A stretch of 59,101 nt of DNA. Origin: Microcystis aeruginosa Ma_SC_T_19800800_S464 (lineage in GTDB: Bacteria; Cyanobacteriota; Cyanobacteriia; Cyanobacteriales; Microcystaceae). The translations under genes were made by a program, and so were the position numbers. Positions 44,196 to 53,386 of this stretch are shown here, one piece after another. The DNA lies in NCBI GenBank assembly GCA_007095785.1, contig SFBL01000120.1, forward strand, positions 1 through 59,101, in the 5' to 3' direction. The notes beneath the pieces were generated by a model that saw only the letters and a list, made by a program, of their open reading frames with translations, was not told the DNA's origin and ran no database searches. The first letter of the stretch is position 1. Every line of letters starts with the position of its first letter.

Positions 44196-45233
44196 GTGAA
44201 ATTTGGTCAGTGGTTGGGGTTTATCTGTTTAATAATGGCTCTGTATGTATTGTGGCAGATTCGACAGCTGTTATTATTGATTTTTATGGCGATCGTGTTT
44301 ACCGTAGCCTTAAATAGATGTGTGAAAGGATTGCAGAGATTAGGGATTAAAAGGGGTTTGGCTATTTTAATTACCCTGCTGACGAGTCTGGCAATTGTGA
44401 TTTTATTTTTTATAATTATTGTTCCCCCCTTTATCGAACAGTTTCAAAAATTAATTGAACTTTTACCGCAAGCTTGGGATTTAGTCCGCAATAACTCGAT
44501 TCAATGGCGACAACAATTTCAATTTGATTGGTTGCCATCCCTGCCTAATTTAACTGATTTAGTCCAGCAGTTACAACCTTTAGGAACCTTTGTTTTTAGT
44601 AACTTTTTTACCTTCTTTTCTAACTCAGTTGCGGCAGTTTTACAATTATTATTCGTGCTGGTGTTAGCAATGATGATGTTAGCCAACCCCCAACCCTATC
44701 GACAAGCTTTCTTAAAATTATTTCCTAACTTCTATCGTCGTCGTGCCGAGGAAATTCTTACCCTATCGGAAGCGGGTTTGGGTAATTGGTTGTTGGGAAT
44801 TGCCATTAGTTCAACTATGGTGGGATTATTAAGTGGGTTCGGTCTTTTTGTTCTACAAATCAATCTAGTTCTCGTTCATGCTATCCTAGCAGGATTGCTC
44901 AATTTTATCCCTAATATCGGACCGACTGCTAGTGTGATTTTTCCCATCCTCATTGCTGTTATCGATGCACCTTGGAAAATTGTCGCTATTCTGATTCTCT
45001 ATTTTATTATCCAAAATGTCGAAAGTTATTTGCTGACACCCACTGTCATGGCTAAACAGGTATCTTTACTACCAGCAATTACCCTAATCGCTCAAATTTT
45101 CTTTGCTCAAATGTTTGGCATCTTAGGTTTATTATTGGCTTTACCTTTGACAGTGGTAGTAAAAACATGGTTAGATGAATTATTATTCAAAGACATTTTA
45201 GATCAATGGGATCAAGTCCATAACAAATCTTAA
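44196..45233 (+). CDS. AI-2E family transporter (PerM-type permease)
   Basis: The 345-residue polytopic protein starts at GTG. It has about seven or eight hydrophobic segments: two close together at the N-terminus, a soluble part (~80-150, IEQFQKLIELLPQAWDLV), then the conserved C-terminal block LLNFIPNIGPTASVI and NVESYLLTPTVMAKQVSLLPAITL. That block defines the AI-2E/UPF0118 family. Members export small molecules or act as Na+/H+ antiporters; the substrate is unknown. It is followed 18 bp later by a solute-binding protein gene. Confidence 0.9.
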   Translation: MKFGQWLGFICLIMALYVLWQIRQLLLLIFMAIVFTVALNRCVKGLQRLGIKRGLAILITLLTSLAIVILFFIIIVPPFIEQFQKLIELLPQAWDLVRNNSIQWRQQFQFDWLPSLPNLTDLVQQLQPLGTFVFSNFFTFFSNSVAAVLQLLFVLVLAMMMLANPQPYRQAFLKLFPNFYRRRAEEILTLSEAGLGNWLLGIAISSTMVGLLSGFGLFVLQINLVLVHAILAGLLNFIPNIGPTASVIFPILIAVIDAPWKIVAILILYFIIQNVESYLLTPTVMAKQVSLLPAITLIAQIFFAQMFGILGLLLALPLTVVVKTWLDELLFKDILDQWDQVHNKS

Positions 45234-45251
45234 ATAATCTCGGCAAAAGTC

Positions 45252-46109
45252 ATGAAATTAATCATTCTTACTCTCGTTATTTTATCTAACTTTTTGGCTC
45301 CTCTCCCAGCTAAGTCCGAAACGGTTCTAGAAAAAATTAAACGCACGGGATTATTAGAAGTAGCGATGAGAGAAGATGCCATTCCGTTTGGCTATCGAGA
45401 TAGTGATAATAATTTGCAGGGATTGTGCTTAGATTTTATCCAATTGCTTAGAGAGGAGCTTAAGCAAAAATTAAACCTCCAAATCATCAGTGTCAAAATT
45501 TATAAATCGACTTTATTTAATCGCTTCCAGTTATTGGAAAATAAAACCGTTGATTTCGAGTGTGGTCCTAATAGTATCAGAAAAAATATACCTGATGGTG
45601 TCAGTTTTTCTCGTCCTTTTTTTGTCACGGGAACTCAGTTTTTAGTTCGGAGTGATAATCAGAAGAATTTTAACTTTTCTTCGTCCTTAGAAGGTATAAG
45701 TATTGGAGTTTTGCGAGATACCACCACTCAAGAATTATTAAGACAAAAATATCCCCTTGCTACCTATCAGGAATTTCAAGGAGTGACGGGAAGACTACGA
45801 GGTATCCAAAGTTTAAGAAGGAATAGAATAGATGCTTTTGCTAGTGATGGTATTCTGCTAATTGGAGAAGCTGTTATCCTCGGTTTATCCTTAGAAAAAG
45901 ATTATCAACTTATCCCGCGCAATCCTTTAAATTGTGATTATTATGGTTTTATTCTTCCCGCTAATGATCCCCAATGGCAAGAGTTTATTAATGGGGTTAT
46001 CGTCACCAGTGAGAACAGAAATATTTTTAAAGCGTGGTTTACTGAAGTTGCTGCCTATTTTAGAGATACCTGGCAGTATTGTCGTAATAATCCCGAAAAA
46101 TCCCAGTAA
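45252..46109 (+). CDS. Periplasmic amino-acid-type solute-binding protein
   Basis: The 285-residue protein has a signal peptide (~1-21, ending APLPAKS). It has a family-3 extracellular solute-binding fold: ETVLEKIKRTGLLEVAMREDAIPFGYRD near 23-50, DFECGPNSIRKN (Asp/Cys), and GISIGVLRDTTTQELLRQK for the second lobe. Such proteins bind amino acids, here without a permease gene nearby. It may be an orphan receptor for a remote ABC transporter or a ligand-binding signalling protein. It lies between an AI-2E-type transporter and a DUF2079 gene, all co-directional with 12-18 bp gaps. Confidence 0.88.
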   Translation: MKLIILTLVILSNFLAPLPAKSETVLEKIKRTGLLEVAMREDAIPFGYRDSDNNLQGLCLDFIQLLREELKQKLNLQIISVKIYKSTLFNRFQLLENKTVDFECGPNSIRKNIPDGVSFSRPFFVTGTQFLVRSDNQKNFNFSSSLEGISIGVLRDTTTQELLRQKYPLATYQEFQGVTGRLRGIQSLRRNRIDAFASDGILLIGEAVILGLSLEKDYQLIPRNPLNCDYYGFILPANDPQWQEFINGVIVTSENRNIFKAWFTEVAAYFRDTWQYCRNNPEKSQ

Positions 46110-46121
46110 AACTTAACGATT

Positions 46122-47528
46122 ATGCACAAAAAGAATGATTTATTTTGGTTAATTGGTTGCGCTACAATAATCCTGTTTATTTGCAGTGCTGTCAGACATA
46201 TTTTATTTCAATCTAATGCTCTCGATCTTGGTTGGTTTGATCAGGGAGTTTACCTAATTTCTCAAGGTAAACCACCGATTATATCTTTTGTTGGCTACCA
46301 TATTTTAGGCGATCATATCGCTTTTATTCTCTATCCTATAGCCTTACTTTATAAAATTTATCCTAGCGTTTATTGGCTGCTTTTCTTACAAGCTTTTTCC
46401 CTTTCTCTTGGTGCTTTTCCCCTCTGGCAATTGGCAATACAAGCGGGATTAAAAGAAAAACAAGCTTATACATTAGCCTTAGTTTATCTGCTCTATCCCC
46501 TGATTTTTAATGTTAATCTCTTTGATTTTCATCCTGAAGTTATCGCAGTTCCAGCCATTTTTTGGACGATTTTGGCAGCCAGATTAAATAATCTCTGGGG
46601 ATTTTGTCTAGGAATCATTATTATTCTCGGTTGTAAAGCAATTCTCTCTTTAACATTGTTGGGAATGGGTATCTGGTTACTTCTCTGGGAAAAGAAAAAA
46701 ATCCCAGGAATAATTGCTATTATTAGCGGCATTCTTTGGTTTATTATCACCACGAAATTATTAATCCCTCTCCTGACAGGAAAATCGGCAGTTATTGAAA
46801 TGGCCGATTCTCGATATAGTTATCTAGGAGATAGTTTGCCAGCAATTATTTTTAATCTTTTCACCAAACCCGATCTTGTCTTGGGAAAAATCTTTACTGG
46901 CAATAATCTAGAATACCTCATCCTATTAATTATTCCCTTAGTTTGGGGTTTATCTTGGCGTTATTCTGCCCCAATAATTGCCGCTATTCCCGCACTCGCT
47001 TTAAATTTATTGGCAGATCATGCCCCACAAAAAAACTTAACAACTCAATATTCCCTGCCAATTTTGCCCTTTTTATTTCTAGCGGTTATCGCCACTTTAG
47101 CCCATAATGGTAACTGGTTAAAAAAACCTAAATGGATAATTACTTGGGCAATTATTGCCTTTCTTGCCTTAGCTAAATACGGCTATTTTTGGTCACTGTA
47201 TTTAAATTCCCTCGATACTTGGTCCGCCACCCAAAAAGCTCTCACCCAAATTACCACCAGTGAGAGTGTCTTGACTACTTCTAGAATTGCCCCCCATCTT
47301 ACCCATCGAGAAATGATCAAATTAGCGATCGAAGGTTCCCAATCCCTAGATTTAAATCAATTTAATTATATCTTACTCGATCGCCGTCATCCCGGTTGGT
47401 CTAGTTCACCAGAACTGATTGATGATCACTTAAATAAACTGAATCAAAATGACAACTTTCGGTTAATCGTTAATCAGGATGATGTGTTTTTATATCGGGC
47501 CTTGACAACCCCTCAAGAAACAACATAA
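46122..47528 (+). CDS. DUF2079 polytopic membrane protein
   Basis: The 468-residue protein has about ten membrane segments. The DUF2079 hallmark LDLGWFDQGVYLISQGKPP (~35-53) and FDFHPEVIAVPAIFW (~125-139) identify the family, a GT-C-like group of unknown activity. The C-terminal ~100 residues are soluble. The 3' 59 bases overlap, in antisense, the end of miaA. Operon-like spacing with the preceding binding-protein gene suggests co-expression. Confidence 0.88.
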   Translation: MHKKNDLFWLIGCATIILFICSAVRHILFQSNALDLGWFDQGVYLISQGKPPIISFVGYHILGDHIAFILYPIALLYKIYPSVYWLLFLQAFSLSLGAFPLWQLAIQAGLKEKQAYTLALVYLLYPLIFNVNLFDFHPEVIAVPAIFWTILAARLNNLWGFCLGIIIILGCKAILSLTLLGMGIWLLLWEKKKIPGIIAIISGILWFIITTKLLIPLLTGKSAVIEMADSRYSYLGDSLPAIIFNLFTKPDLVLGKIFTGNNLEYLILLIIPLVWGLSWRYSAPIIAAIPALALNLLADHAPQKNLTTQYSLPILPFLFLAVIATLAHNGNWLKKPKWIITWAIIAFLALAKYGYFWSLYLNSLDTWSATQKALTQITTSESVLTTSRIAPHLTHREMIKLAIEGSQSLDLNQFNYILLDRRHPGWSSSPELIDDHLNKLNQNDNFRLIVNQDDVFLYRALTTPQETT

Positions 47529-48417
47529 TTTGTCGTTCCACCGATTTCAATAAATTTTCTTTATCGATGGGAAACCAGACAATATCAGTATCGGCACGAA
47601 ACCAAGTGCGCTGACGTTTAGCAAATTGACGGGTATGGAGGATAATTAAATCGATCGCCTGTTCTAAAGAAACTTCCCCGAGGAGATATTGCTTAATCTC
47701 TGCATAACCCAAAGTCTGCAAAAGTGGTAAATCCCAACCGTATTTATCCCCCAAATGCTGCACCTCTGCTACCAATCCGTTGGCGATCATTTGATGAGTA
47801 CGAACAGTGATCCGCTTGCCTAAACTTTCTGGGGAACAGTCTAAACCAATTTGTAAAATTGGATAAGTGGGGGGATTTTCTCCCTGCTGACTAGAGATAG
47901 GTTTTCCTGTCAGATAAAAAACCTCTAAAGCGCGTAAAGTCCTGACCTGATCATGGGGATGAATTTTTTTAGCAGCCTCTTCATCTACCTGCATCAGAAT
48001 TTGATAAAGATAGGATTGTCCTAAAGCTTGTAATTGCTGTCTTAAATCCGCTTGAGGAGAAACCCTCGGTATTTTTAAACCTTTGACAATGGACTTGATA
48101 TAAAGTCCCGTACCACCGACCAAAAACAGGGGAGAATAGTGGAGAGTGGTGATTAAATCCTCAGCTTGTTCTTGGTACTGTGCTAGGGTAAAATTATCCT
48201 GCGGATCACAAATATCAATTAGATAATGGGGAATCCGCTGACATTCTTCTAAGCTAGGTTTAGCAGTACCAATATTAAATTCTCGATAGATTTGTCGGGA
48301 ATCGGCACTGAGAATTACTGAATTAAACTTTTCGGCCAATTGTAGGGCCAAACTGGATTTTCCCGTGGCAGTTGCCCCACAAATAACAATTAAAATAGGT
48401 AAAGAGGAAGTAGTCAT
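47470..48417 (-). CDS. miaA: tRNA dimethylallyltransferase MiaA
   Basis: MiaA adds a dimethylallyl group to A37 of tRNAs reading UNN codons. The 315-residue protein has a P-loop GATATGKSS near 14-22, DSRQIYREFNIGTAKPS, and LVGGTGLYIKSIVKGL. A C-terminal RTWFRADTDIVWF follows, with RQFAKRQRTWF as the tRNA-binding core. The last ~19 codons overlap the opposite-strand DUF2079 gene (59 bp). Start is the ATG at 48417 after a non-coding leader. Confidence 0.95.
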   Translation of the reverse strand: MTTSSLPILIVICGATATGKSSLALQLAEKFNSVILSADSRQIYREFNIGTAKPSLEECQRIPHYLIDICDPQDNFTLAQYQEQAEDLITTLHYSPLFLVGGTGLYIKSIVKGLKIPRVSPQADLRQQLQALGQSYLYQILMQVDEEAAKKIHPHDQVRTLRALEVFYLTGKPISSQQGENPPTYPILQIGLDCSPESLGKRITVRTHQMIANGLVAEVQHLGDKYGWDLPLLQTLGYAEIKQYLLGEVSLEQAIDLIILHTRQFAKRQRTWFRADTDIVWFPIDKENLLKSVERQIMLFLEGLSRPDIKTHHPD

Positions 48418-48585
48418 CGATGCTACATGACAGTGAACAGTAATCAGTGAAAAGATAGGAATGTTAAGCTAAGACGGGTGCATCCCACATTTGCAGAAAT
48501 ACCGACAATCAGCAATTATCAGTGACTCTTAAATTAGTACAAAAATATGAACAATCGCGTGTAAGCATCTCACAGTTAAACTAAT

Positions 48586-48652
48586 GCGCGGGGGGTTTGG
48601 GGGCGGCGCCACGCCCCCAACGGGGGGTTTGGGGGGTAGAACCCCCCAAAAG
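48586..48652. repeat. G/C-rich double palindrome
   Basis: Two nested stems, GGGGGCGG..CCACGCCCCC and TTGGGGGG-TAGA-ACCCCCCAA, sit within runs of 5-6 G separated by TTT. Each strand has several G or C blocks that could form G-quadruplex or i-motif structures. The sequence class resembles the palindrome at 55896-55938. Confidence 0.7.
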
Positions 48653-48805
48653 CTTGGATTGAGTGATAAAACCGAAAGTAACGCCCAATTTTAGGAGAAA
48701 GTTTCCGCTTAAAAATCCCAAATTAGTAGATTTACAAAAATTGAGATGTACCCGATTAACAGCTGATCAGCAAGAAATTAAGTTTGTCATTAATTTTCGT
48801 TTGAT

Positions 48806-48835
48806 AAAAAAAACAGCACCCATCAGGATGCTGTT
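48806..48835 (-). terminator. Rho-independent terminator of ftsH
   Basis: On the minus strand ACAGCATCC and GGGTGCTGT pair with a TGAT loop. A run of eight T (plus-strand A-run 48806-48813) follows. It begins about 23 bases after the ftsH stop. Confidence 0.88.
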
Positions 48836-48857
48836 TGTCAAGAAAATGTTACAAAAC

Positions 48858-50711
48858 TTAAGCTAAAGCCGCCATTTTCACATCGTTATGAGCGAGGATA
48901 TTTTGTAACTCCTCCGCATCCACGGTTTCTTTTTCCACTAACATTTGCGCTAACTGGTCCAAGATGGCGCGGTTATTGACTAAAACCTCTTTAGCGCGAC
49001 GATAGGCCTGTTCCACTAAGCTACGCACCTCCTCGTCAATAGCTGCCGCAGTTTCATCGGAAAAATCTCGATCGGAAGCGATATCACGACCTAGGAAAAC
49101 ATTACCATTTTGACGACCTAAAGCCACTGGACCCAAGCGATCGCTCATGCCGAAACGAGTGACCATTTGCCGCGCTACTCGTGCCACCTGTTGCAGGTCA
49201 TTAGAAGCACCCGTAGTCACTTCCTCCTCACCGAAGATAATTTCTTCAGCTAAACGACCCCCCAAAGCTACAGCCATCTGATTTTGCAGATAAGCGCGAG
49301 AATATAACCCGGATTCCATGCGATCCTCGCTGGGAGTGAACCAAGTTAAACCCCCAGCGCGACCGCGAGGAATAATACTAATTTTCTGGACGGGATCGTA
49401 ATCCGGCATTAAAGCACCCACCAAAGCGTGACCAGCTTCATGGTAAGCAACTAAAGTTTTGCGTTTTTCACTCATGACGCGATTTTTCTTCTCAGGACCG
49501 GCCAGGACACGATCGATCGCGTCGTTGATCTCATCCATGGAAATTTCGGTTAAATTGCGACGTGCCGCTAAAATTGCGGCTTCATTGAGCAAATTAGCCA
49601 GATCCGCACCGGTAAAACCGGGGGTACGACGAGCGATTTTATCGAGATCCACGTCTTGGGCCAAAGTTTTGCCTCTGGAGTGGACATTAAGGATTTCCTT
49701 ACGGCCAGCGTAATCGGGACGATCCACCACCACTTGGCGATCAAAACGACCCGGACGTAATAAAGCGGCATCCAACACATCAGGACGGTTAGTGGCGGCG
49801 ATAATGATAATACCTGTATTACCTTCAAAACCGTCCATTTCCGTTAATAATTGGTTGAGGGTTTGTTCCCGTTCATCGTTACCACCCCCTAAACCGGCAC
49901 CCCGTTGACGACCGACAGCATCAATCTCATCGATAAAGACGATACAAGGTGCATTCGCTTTCGCTTGTTCAAATAGGTCGCGGACGCGAGAAGCACCCAC
50001 CCCGACGAACATTTCCACGAATTCCGAACCGGAAATGCTAAAAAACGGGACTCCTGCTTCTCCAGCTACTGCGCGAGCGAGCAGGGTTTTACCTGTCCCC
50101 GGAGGACCGACTAAAAGGACTCCTTTGGGGATTTTTGCCCCAATTGCCGTGAAGCGATCGGCATTTTTCAGGAAATCTACCACTTCGTTTAATTCTAATT
50201 TTGCCCCTTCAATCCCGGCCACATCACCGAAAGTAACCTGGGTTTGGGGTTCCATCTGTACTCTTGCTTTCGATTTGCCGAAGTTCATCGCTTGGGAACC
50301 GGGACCACTTTGGGCGCGACGGAGCAAGAAAAATAGACCAACAAGAAGTAAAATCGGGAAAAAGAGGCTACTGAAGGCTCTTACCCATACTCCTTCTTCT
50401 CTTTGGGGCAGTACGGAAATATCAACGTTATTTTCTGCCAAGATGTTGATTAATTGCGGATCGTTGGGTAGGTTAACTAATACGTTTGTACCGTCTTGAG
50501 TGGGTACGATCGCTCGTTGCCGGTCGGCACTTAAGCGCACGGTTTCTACTTTACCTTCCCGTACTTCCTGTAAAAATTCACTATACTTCCAAGTTTGTTG
50601 CACTGCTGGCTGGCGATCGAAGAAAGCTGAGGCCAAGGCAAGGACTACGATTAACAATAGGGCATATAGTCCCGCATTGCGCCATTTTTTGTTATTACCG
50701 TTTTTGTTCAC
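48858..50711 (-). CDS. ftsH: ATP-dependent zinc metalloprotease FtsH
   Basis: FtsH is a membrane-anchored hexameric AAA+ protease that degrades damaged membrane proteins, including photodamaged D1 in cyanobacteria. The 617-residue protein has two N-terminal membrane helices (~14-31 and ~115-131) with a lumenal/periplasmic domain between. Walker [10 protein letters not shown] is at 202-210, Walker [13 protein letters not shown] near 256-267, the second region of homology near [11 protein letters not shown], and the zinc motif HEAGH is at 423-427. Closest to FtsH2-type by length and tail, but paralogue identity is not certain. Confidence 0.95.
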   Translation of the reverse strand: MNKNGNNKKWRNAGLYALLLIVVLALASAFFDRQPAVQQTWKYSEFLQEVREGKVETVRLSADRQRAIVPTQDGTNVLVNLPNDPQLINILAENNVDISVLPQREEGVWVRAFSSLFFPILLLVGLFFLLRRAQSGPGSQAMNFGKSKARVQMEPQTQVTFGDVAGIEGAKLELNEVVDFLKNADRFTAIGAKIPKGVLLVGPPGTGKTLLARAVAGEAGVPFFSISGSEFVEMFVGVGASRVRDLFEQAKANAPCIVFIDEIDAVGRQRGAGLGGGNDEREQTLNQLLTEMDGFEGNTGIIIIAATNRPDVLDAALLRPGRFDRQVVVDRPDYAGRKEILNVHSRGKTLAQDVDLDKIARRTPGFTGADLANLLNEAAILAARRNLTEISMDEINDAIDRVLAGPEKKNRVMSEKRKTLVAYHEAGHALVGALMPDYDPVQKISIIPRGRAGGLTWFTPSEDRMESGLYSRAYLQNQMAVALGGRLAEEIIFGEEEVTTGASNDLQQVARVARQMVTRFGMSDRLGPVALGRQNGNVFLGRDIASDRDFSDETAAAIDEEVRSLVEQAYRRAKEVLVNNRAILDQLAQMLVEKETVDAEELQNILAHNDVKMAALA

Positions 50712-50993
50712 GCTGTCGAACTCCTGATAAATTGAGGATGATCTTATCGGTTGTCAAGGGGTTGTTAACTTATGTTAACGTTTCTCAGGAACAGTGGACA
50801 GGTTTTTTTTAATATGCCCCTCGTGGTCCTCCCTGGGGGTTAGCTGTTGGGGGTTGGGAGTGAGTCAAAAAGCCATTTACTGTGACTCTCCTCGACCGAG
50901 TACGATTAATTAGTAACAAAATGCCAAAATACTGCATAAAAGCTGGAAGTGGAACGATAGAGAGTTTAGTTGACCTCCACGGGGAGTAGCTAG

Positions 50994-52241
50994 ATGAAAA
51001 AACGAGAGACTTTGCTGGAGAAGTTTTGTTGCTTTTTAGTTTTGCAGCAAAATAGGACACAATGGAATTGCGATCGGCGTTTGCGTCGTAACATGGAAAG
51101 CTATGGCCCAATCGCTCCTAATGTCGAGTCCGAGGATTATTGGTCCCTATTCTTTCACCAACAGTATCAGAATCACGGTTCCAAAAATCATCTTTTTCGT
51201 GGGCATTTATACGCTTATTTGCAGGAACCTTGCTACTGGGCAGCTGCCGAAATCTATCAAAAATATCAAGCTAAACTAGATTATCAGATTGAAGACTACT
51301 TTAACGAAGGAATTCTTGATTTTGAGGCTATCTTAGCTGACTTTAAGCCTTTATTCTCGACTCGCTTCGATAATTTTGCCACTCAGAGGATTAAATATCG
51401 CTTAATCGATCGCATCCGTCAGATTAGTCAAGCATTCGGCCATAATACTTGGAGCCTACTACTTAATTCTACCGGAGCGCGTCTCACCCAAGCTCTCCGG
51501 GCGAGGGGATTAGTGGGGGAAACTCTCGAAAATTACCTTTTAGCTTGGGATTACTATCAAGAAATTTATGCCCAGGCAAAAATAAAAACCGATGGTAAAA
51601 TTCAGGAACCTAGTCCAGAAATCTGGCAAAAAATCGCCGCTGCCTATAACTCGGATAGCCACTCTACCATCAAAATCAATTCCGCGACAATTTCCCGATG
51701 GTTACAGGATGCAGGACAAGCTATTTTTGATTATTTATTTCCCCAAGGAAAAACAATTTCTCTACAGCAACCTTTCGGGGATGGGGAAAGTAGCACGAGG
51801 GAGGACATGATCGAAGATACTCTCCATGATACCCCTTGGCAGCGATTAGAAGCGGCGGAAAATTTTCGCGAGTCCCAACAAAATCACCAAAAAATTCTAG
51901 CTTGGTTAGGGGCAGAAATTTCACAGATTTGTCAGCAGCCGCAACAGGCAAAACTGCATCCGCAAATTCAGTTAATTCTAGAGATGACTTATGGGTTAGG
52001 GTTGGGACAAGTGGCAATTGCCGCTAAGATTACAGAAATTACCACGGTAGTTATCAAACAATATCAGGTTTCTAGGGAACTGGATAAAGTTTATCGTCAC
52101 CTCGCTAAAAAGTTTTTACCTTGGGCAGCTGAAAACCTGCATATTCCTTCCCAGTCTCACGATAGAGAAGTTATTAGTAAGGCAATAGAACCATGGCTAA
52201 CATACTACTATCAAACCAGCGCAACAACTCAGGAGGATTAA
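50994..52241 (+). CDS. Sigma-70-like protein of a DUF1822/CHAT operon
   Basis: In this 415-residue protein, residues ~100-145 (FSTRFDNFATQRIKYRLIDRIRQ) resemble sigma region 2. A mid part contains SATISRWLQDAG, and the C-terminus (~325-385: LILEMTYGLGLGQVAIA, VSRELDKVYRHL) resembles the helix-turn-helix of region 4. NCBI-type annotations call such proteins sigma-70 family. It may be an anti-sigma-regulated or divergent sigma factor. The ATG at 50994 has GGGGAG nearby; an ATG at 51093 (MESYGPI) is an alternative. A perfect AGGAGG for the next gene lies inside its last codons, so translation is coupled. Confidence 0.7.
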   Translation: MKKRETLLEKFCCFLVLQQNRTQWNCDRRLRRNMESYGPIAPNVESEDYWSLFFHQQYQNHGSKNHLFRGHLYAYLQEPCYWAAAEIYQKYQAKLDYQIEDYFNEGILDFEAILADFKPLFSTRFDNFATQRIKYRLIDRIRQISQAFGHNTWSLLLNSTGARLTQALRARGLVGETLENYLLAWDYYQEIYAQAKIKTDGKIQEPSPEIWQKIAAAYNSDSHSTIKINSATISRWLQDAGQAIFDYLFPQGKTISLQQPFGDGESSTREDMIEDTLHDTPWQRLEAAENFRESQQNHQKILAWLGAEISQICQQPQQAKLHPQIQLILEMTYGLGLGQVAIAAKITEITTVVIKQYQVSRELDKVYRHLAKKFLPWAAENLHIPSQSHDREVISKAIEPWLTYYYQTSATTQED

Positions 52242-52243
52242 TT

Positions 52244-53371
52244 ATGGTTAATGATTGGTTAGAACTAACTCCTGATAGCATTTGGCTAGAAATACCCGCA
52301 GATATTCAAGAGATAAGTTGGGCAAAAAGTGCCAGTTTTACCGATGCCAGTATTCGTCAGAGATTTTATATTAATTATCTCTGTCAACAAGTTATTTTTA
52401 ACTATCTCCAGTCAGGGATGCCTCCAGTTAGCTTAGTAGAAAATCAAGAAGATTTCTGGCAGTTAGGAGTTAATGGTTTTACCGTTAAATTAGGCGAAAA
52501 GTCAGTAATAGTTATTGCCAGCGAAACTCTGGATCTAGAAGCGATCGAAATTCCTCAAGAATGGGTAGATATTCCTCAATTAATTGGTGATTATTATCTA
52601 GCGGTACAGGTAAACACTGCCGAAAGTTATCTGAGAATTTGGGGTTCTACTACCTATAAAGATATTAAGAAAAAAGGACAATATATTAAGCGTAATCTTA
52701 ACTACTCTCTACCGAGAAATCAACTGCAATCAGGATCAGATTCTTTGGATTTATGGGGAGAGTGTCAATTACAACCAGTTAAGATTGAATGGGAAAAGAG
52801 GTCAGAAAAACTATCTTTAGATAGATTGACAACCTTACTAAACATCTTAGCTAATCCTCAGTTAATCTTTCCCAGAAAAGCTATTGCTTTTCAAGAATGG
52901 GCAGCAGTTATCGTCAATAGCAACTGGAGAAAAATTTTAATTACCCGTCGGCAAAAATCCCCCGTCAAGTTAACCAATTGGTTTGCCCATAATTTCCCCA
53001 TTGATTGGCAAAGTATCCTCGATTTTAGCTCACTGTCACTGGTTCCAGCTTTCAAAAATACAGAAATTAAACGCATCAAAGATTTAGGAGTAAAATTACT
53101 GGGAAATCCCCTTGCTTTGATGATTACTATCGCTAAAACTGAAGAAATATTTAGCCTGCAAGCGACTGTTTACCCCACCGGAGAAACAAGCACTTTACCC
53201 CCCCATTTAAAATTAAGTATTCTCACCGAAACTGGCCAGGTTTTTCGAGAAGTAATTGCCACAGATAACGATGAATTTATTCGTTATCGATTTGATGCTG
53301 AATTGGGGGATAAATTCTTCATTGAAGTAGCTTTAGAATCGGCAAAAGTAACCGAATATTTACAAGTGTAA
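52244..53371 (+). CDS. DUF1822 family protein
   Basis: I start at the ATG at 52244, which has a perfect AGGAGG (52231-52236) 7 bases upstream and begins 2 bases after the previous stop. A longer frame from 52193 overlaps that gene. The 375-residue soluble protein has the DUF1822 features: LTPDSIWLEIPADIQEISWAK near the N-terminus, YLAVQVNTAESYLRIWG, and a C-terminal VSRL-like beta domain (FRYRFDAELGDKFFIEVAL). The family is nearly restricted to cyanobacteria, usually beside a CHASE2/CHAT gene as here. Role unknown; a link between the sigma-like protein and the membrane sensor is plausible. Confidence 0.85.
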   Translation: MVNDWLELTPDSIWLEIPADIQEISWAKSASFTDASIRQRFYINYLCQQVIFNYLQSGMPPVSLVENQEDFWQLGVNGFTVKLGEKSVIVIASETLDLEAIEIPQEWVDIPQLIGDYYLAVQVNTAESYLRIWGSTTYKDIKKKGQYIKRNLNYSLPRNQLQSGSDSLDLWGECQLQPVKIEWEKRSEKLSLDRLTTLLNILANPQLIFPRKAIAFQEWAAVIVNSNWRKILITRRQKSPVKLTNWFAHNFPIDWQSILDFSSLSLVPAFKNTEIKRIKDLGVKLLGNPLALMITIAKTEEIFSLQATVYPTGETSTLPPHLKLSILTETGQVFREVIATDNDEFIRYRFDAELGDKFFIEVALESAKVTEYLQV

Positions 53372-53386
53372 GCGAGGAAAAACTTA

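Larger units (their letters stand above)
48418..48857. other. 440-bp gap with G/C-rich palindromes upstream of ftsH terminator
   Basis: The region between miaA and ftsH holds degenerate heptamers near 48430, an AGCATCTCAC fragment (~48565) resembling the end of the 121-bp MITE, and the G/C-rich palindrome at 48586-48652. A 67-codon plus-strand frame (48663-48866) runs through the ftsH terminator, so I do not accept it. Confidence 0.6.

Noticed and set aside
43910-44317. 135-codon frame before the AI-2E gene
   Set aside because: Runs through G-rich repeats and overlaps the real permease gene in another frame.
48663-48866. 67-codon frame upstream of ftsH on the plus strand
   Set aside because: Runs across the ftsH terminator hairpin and the end of ftsH; no similarity recognised.
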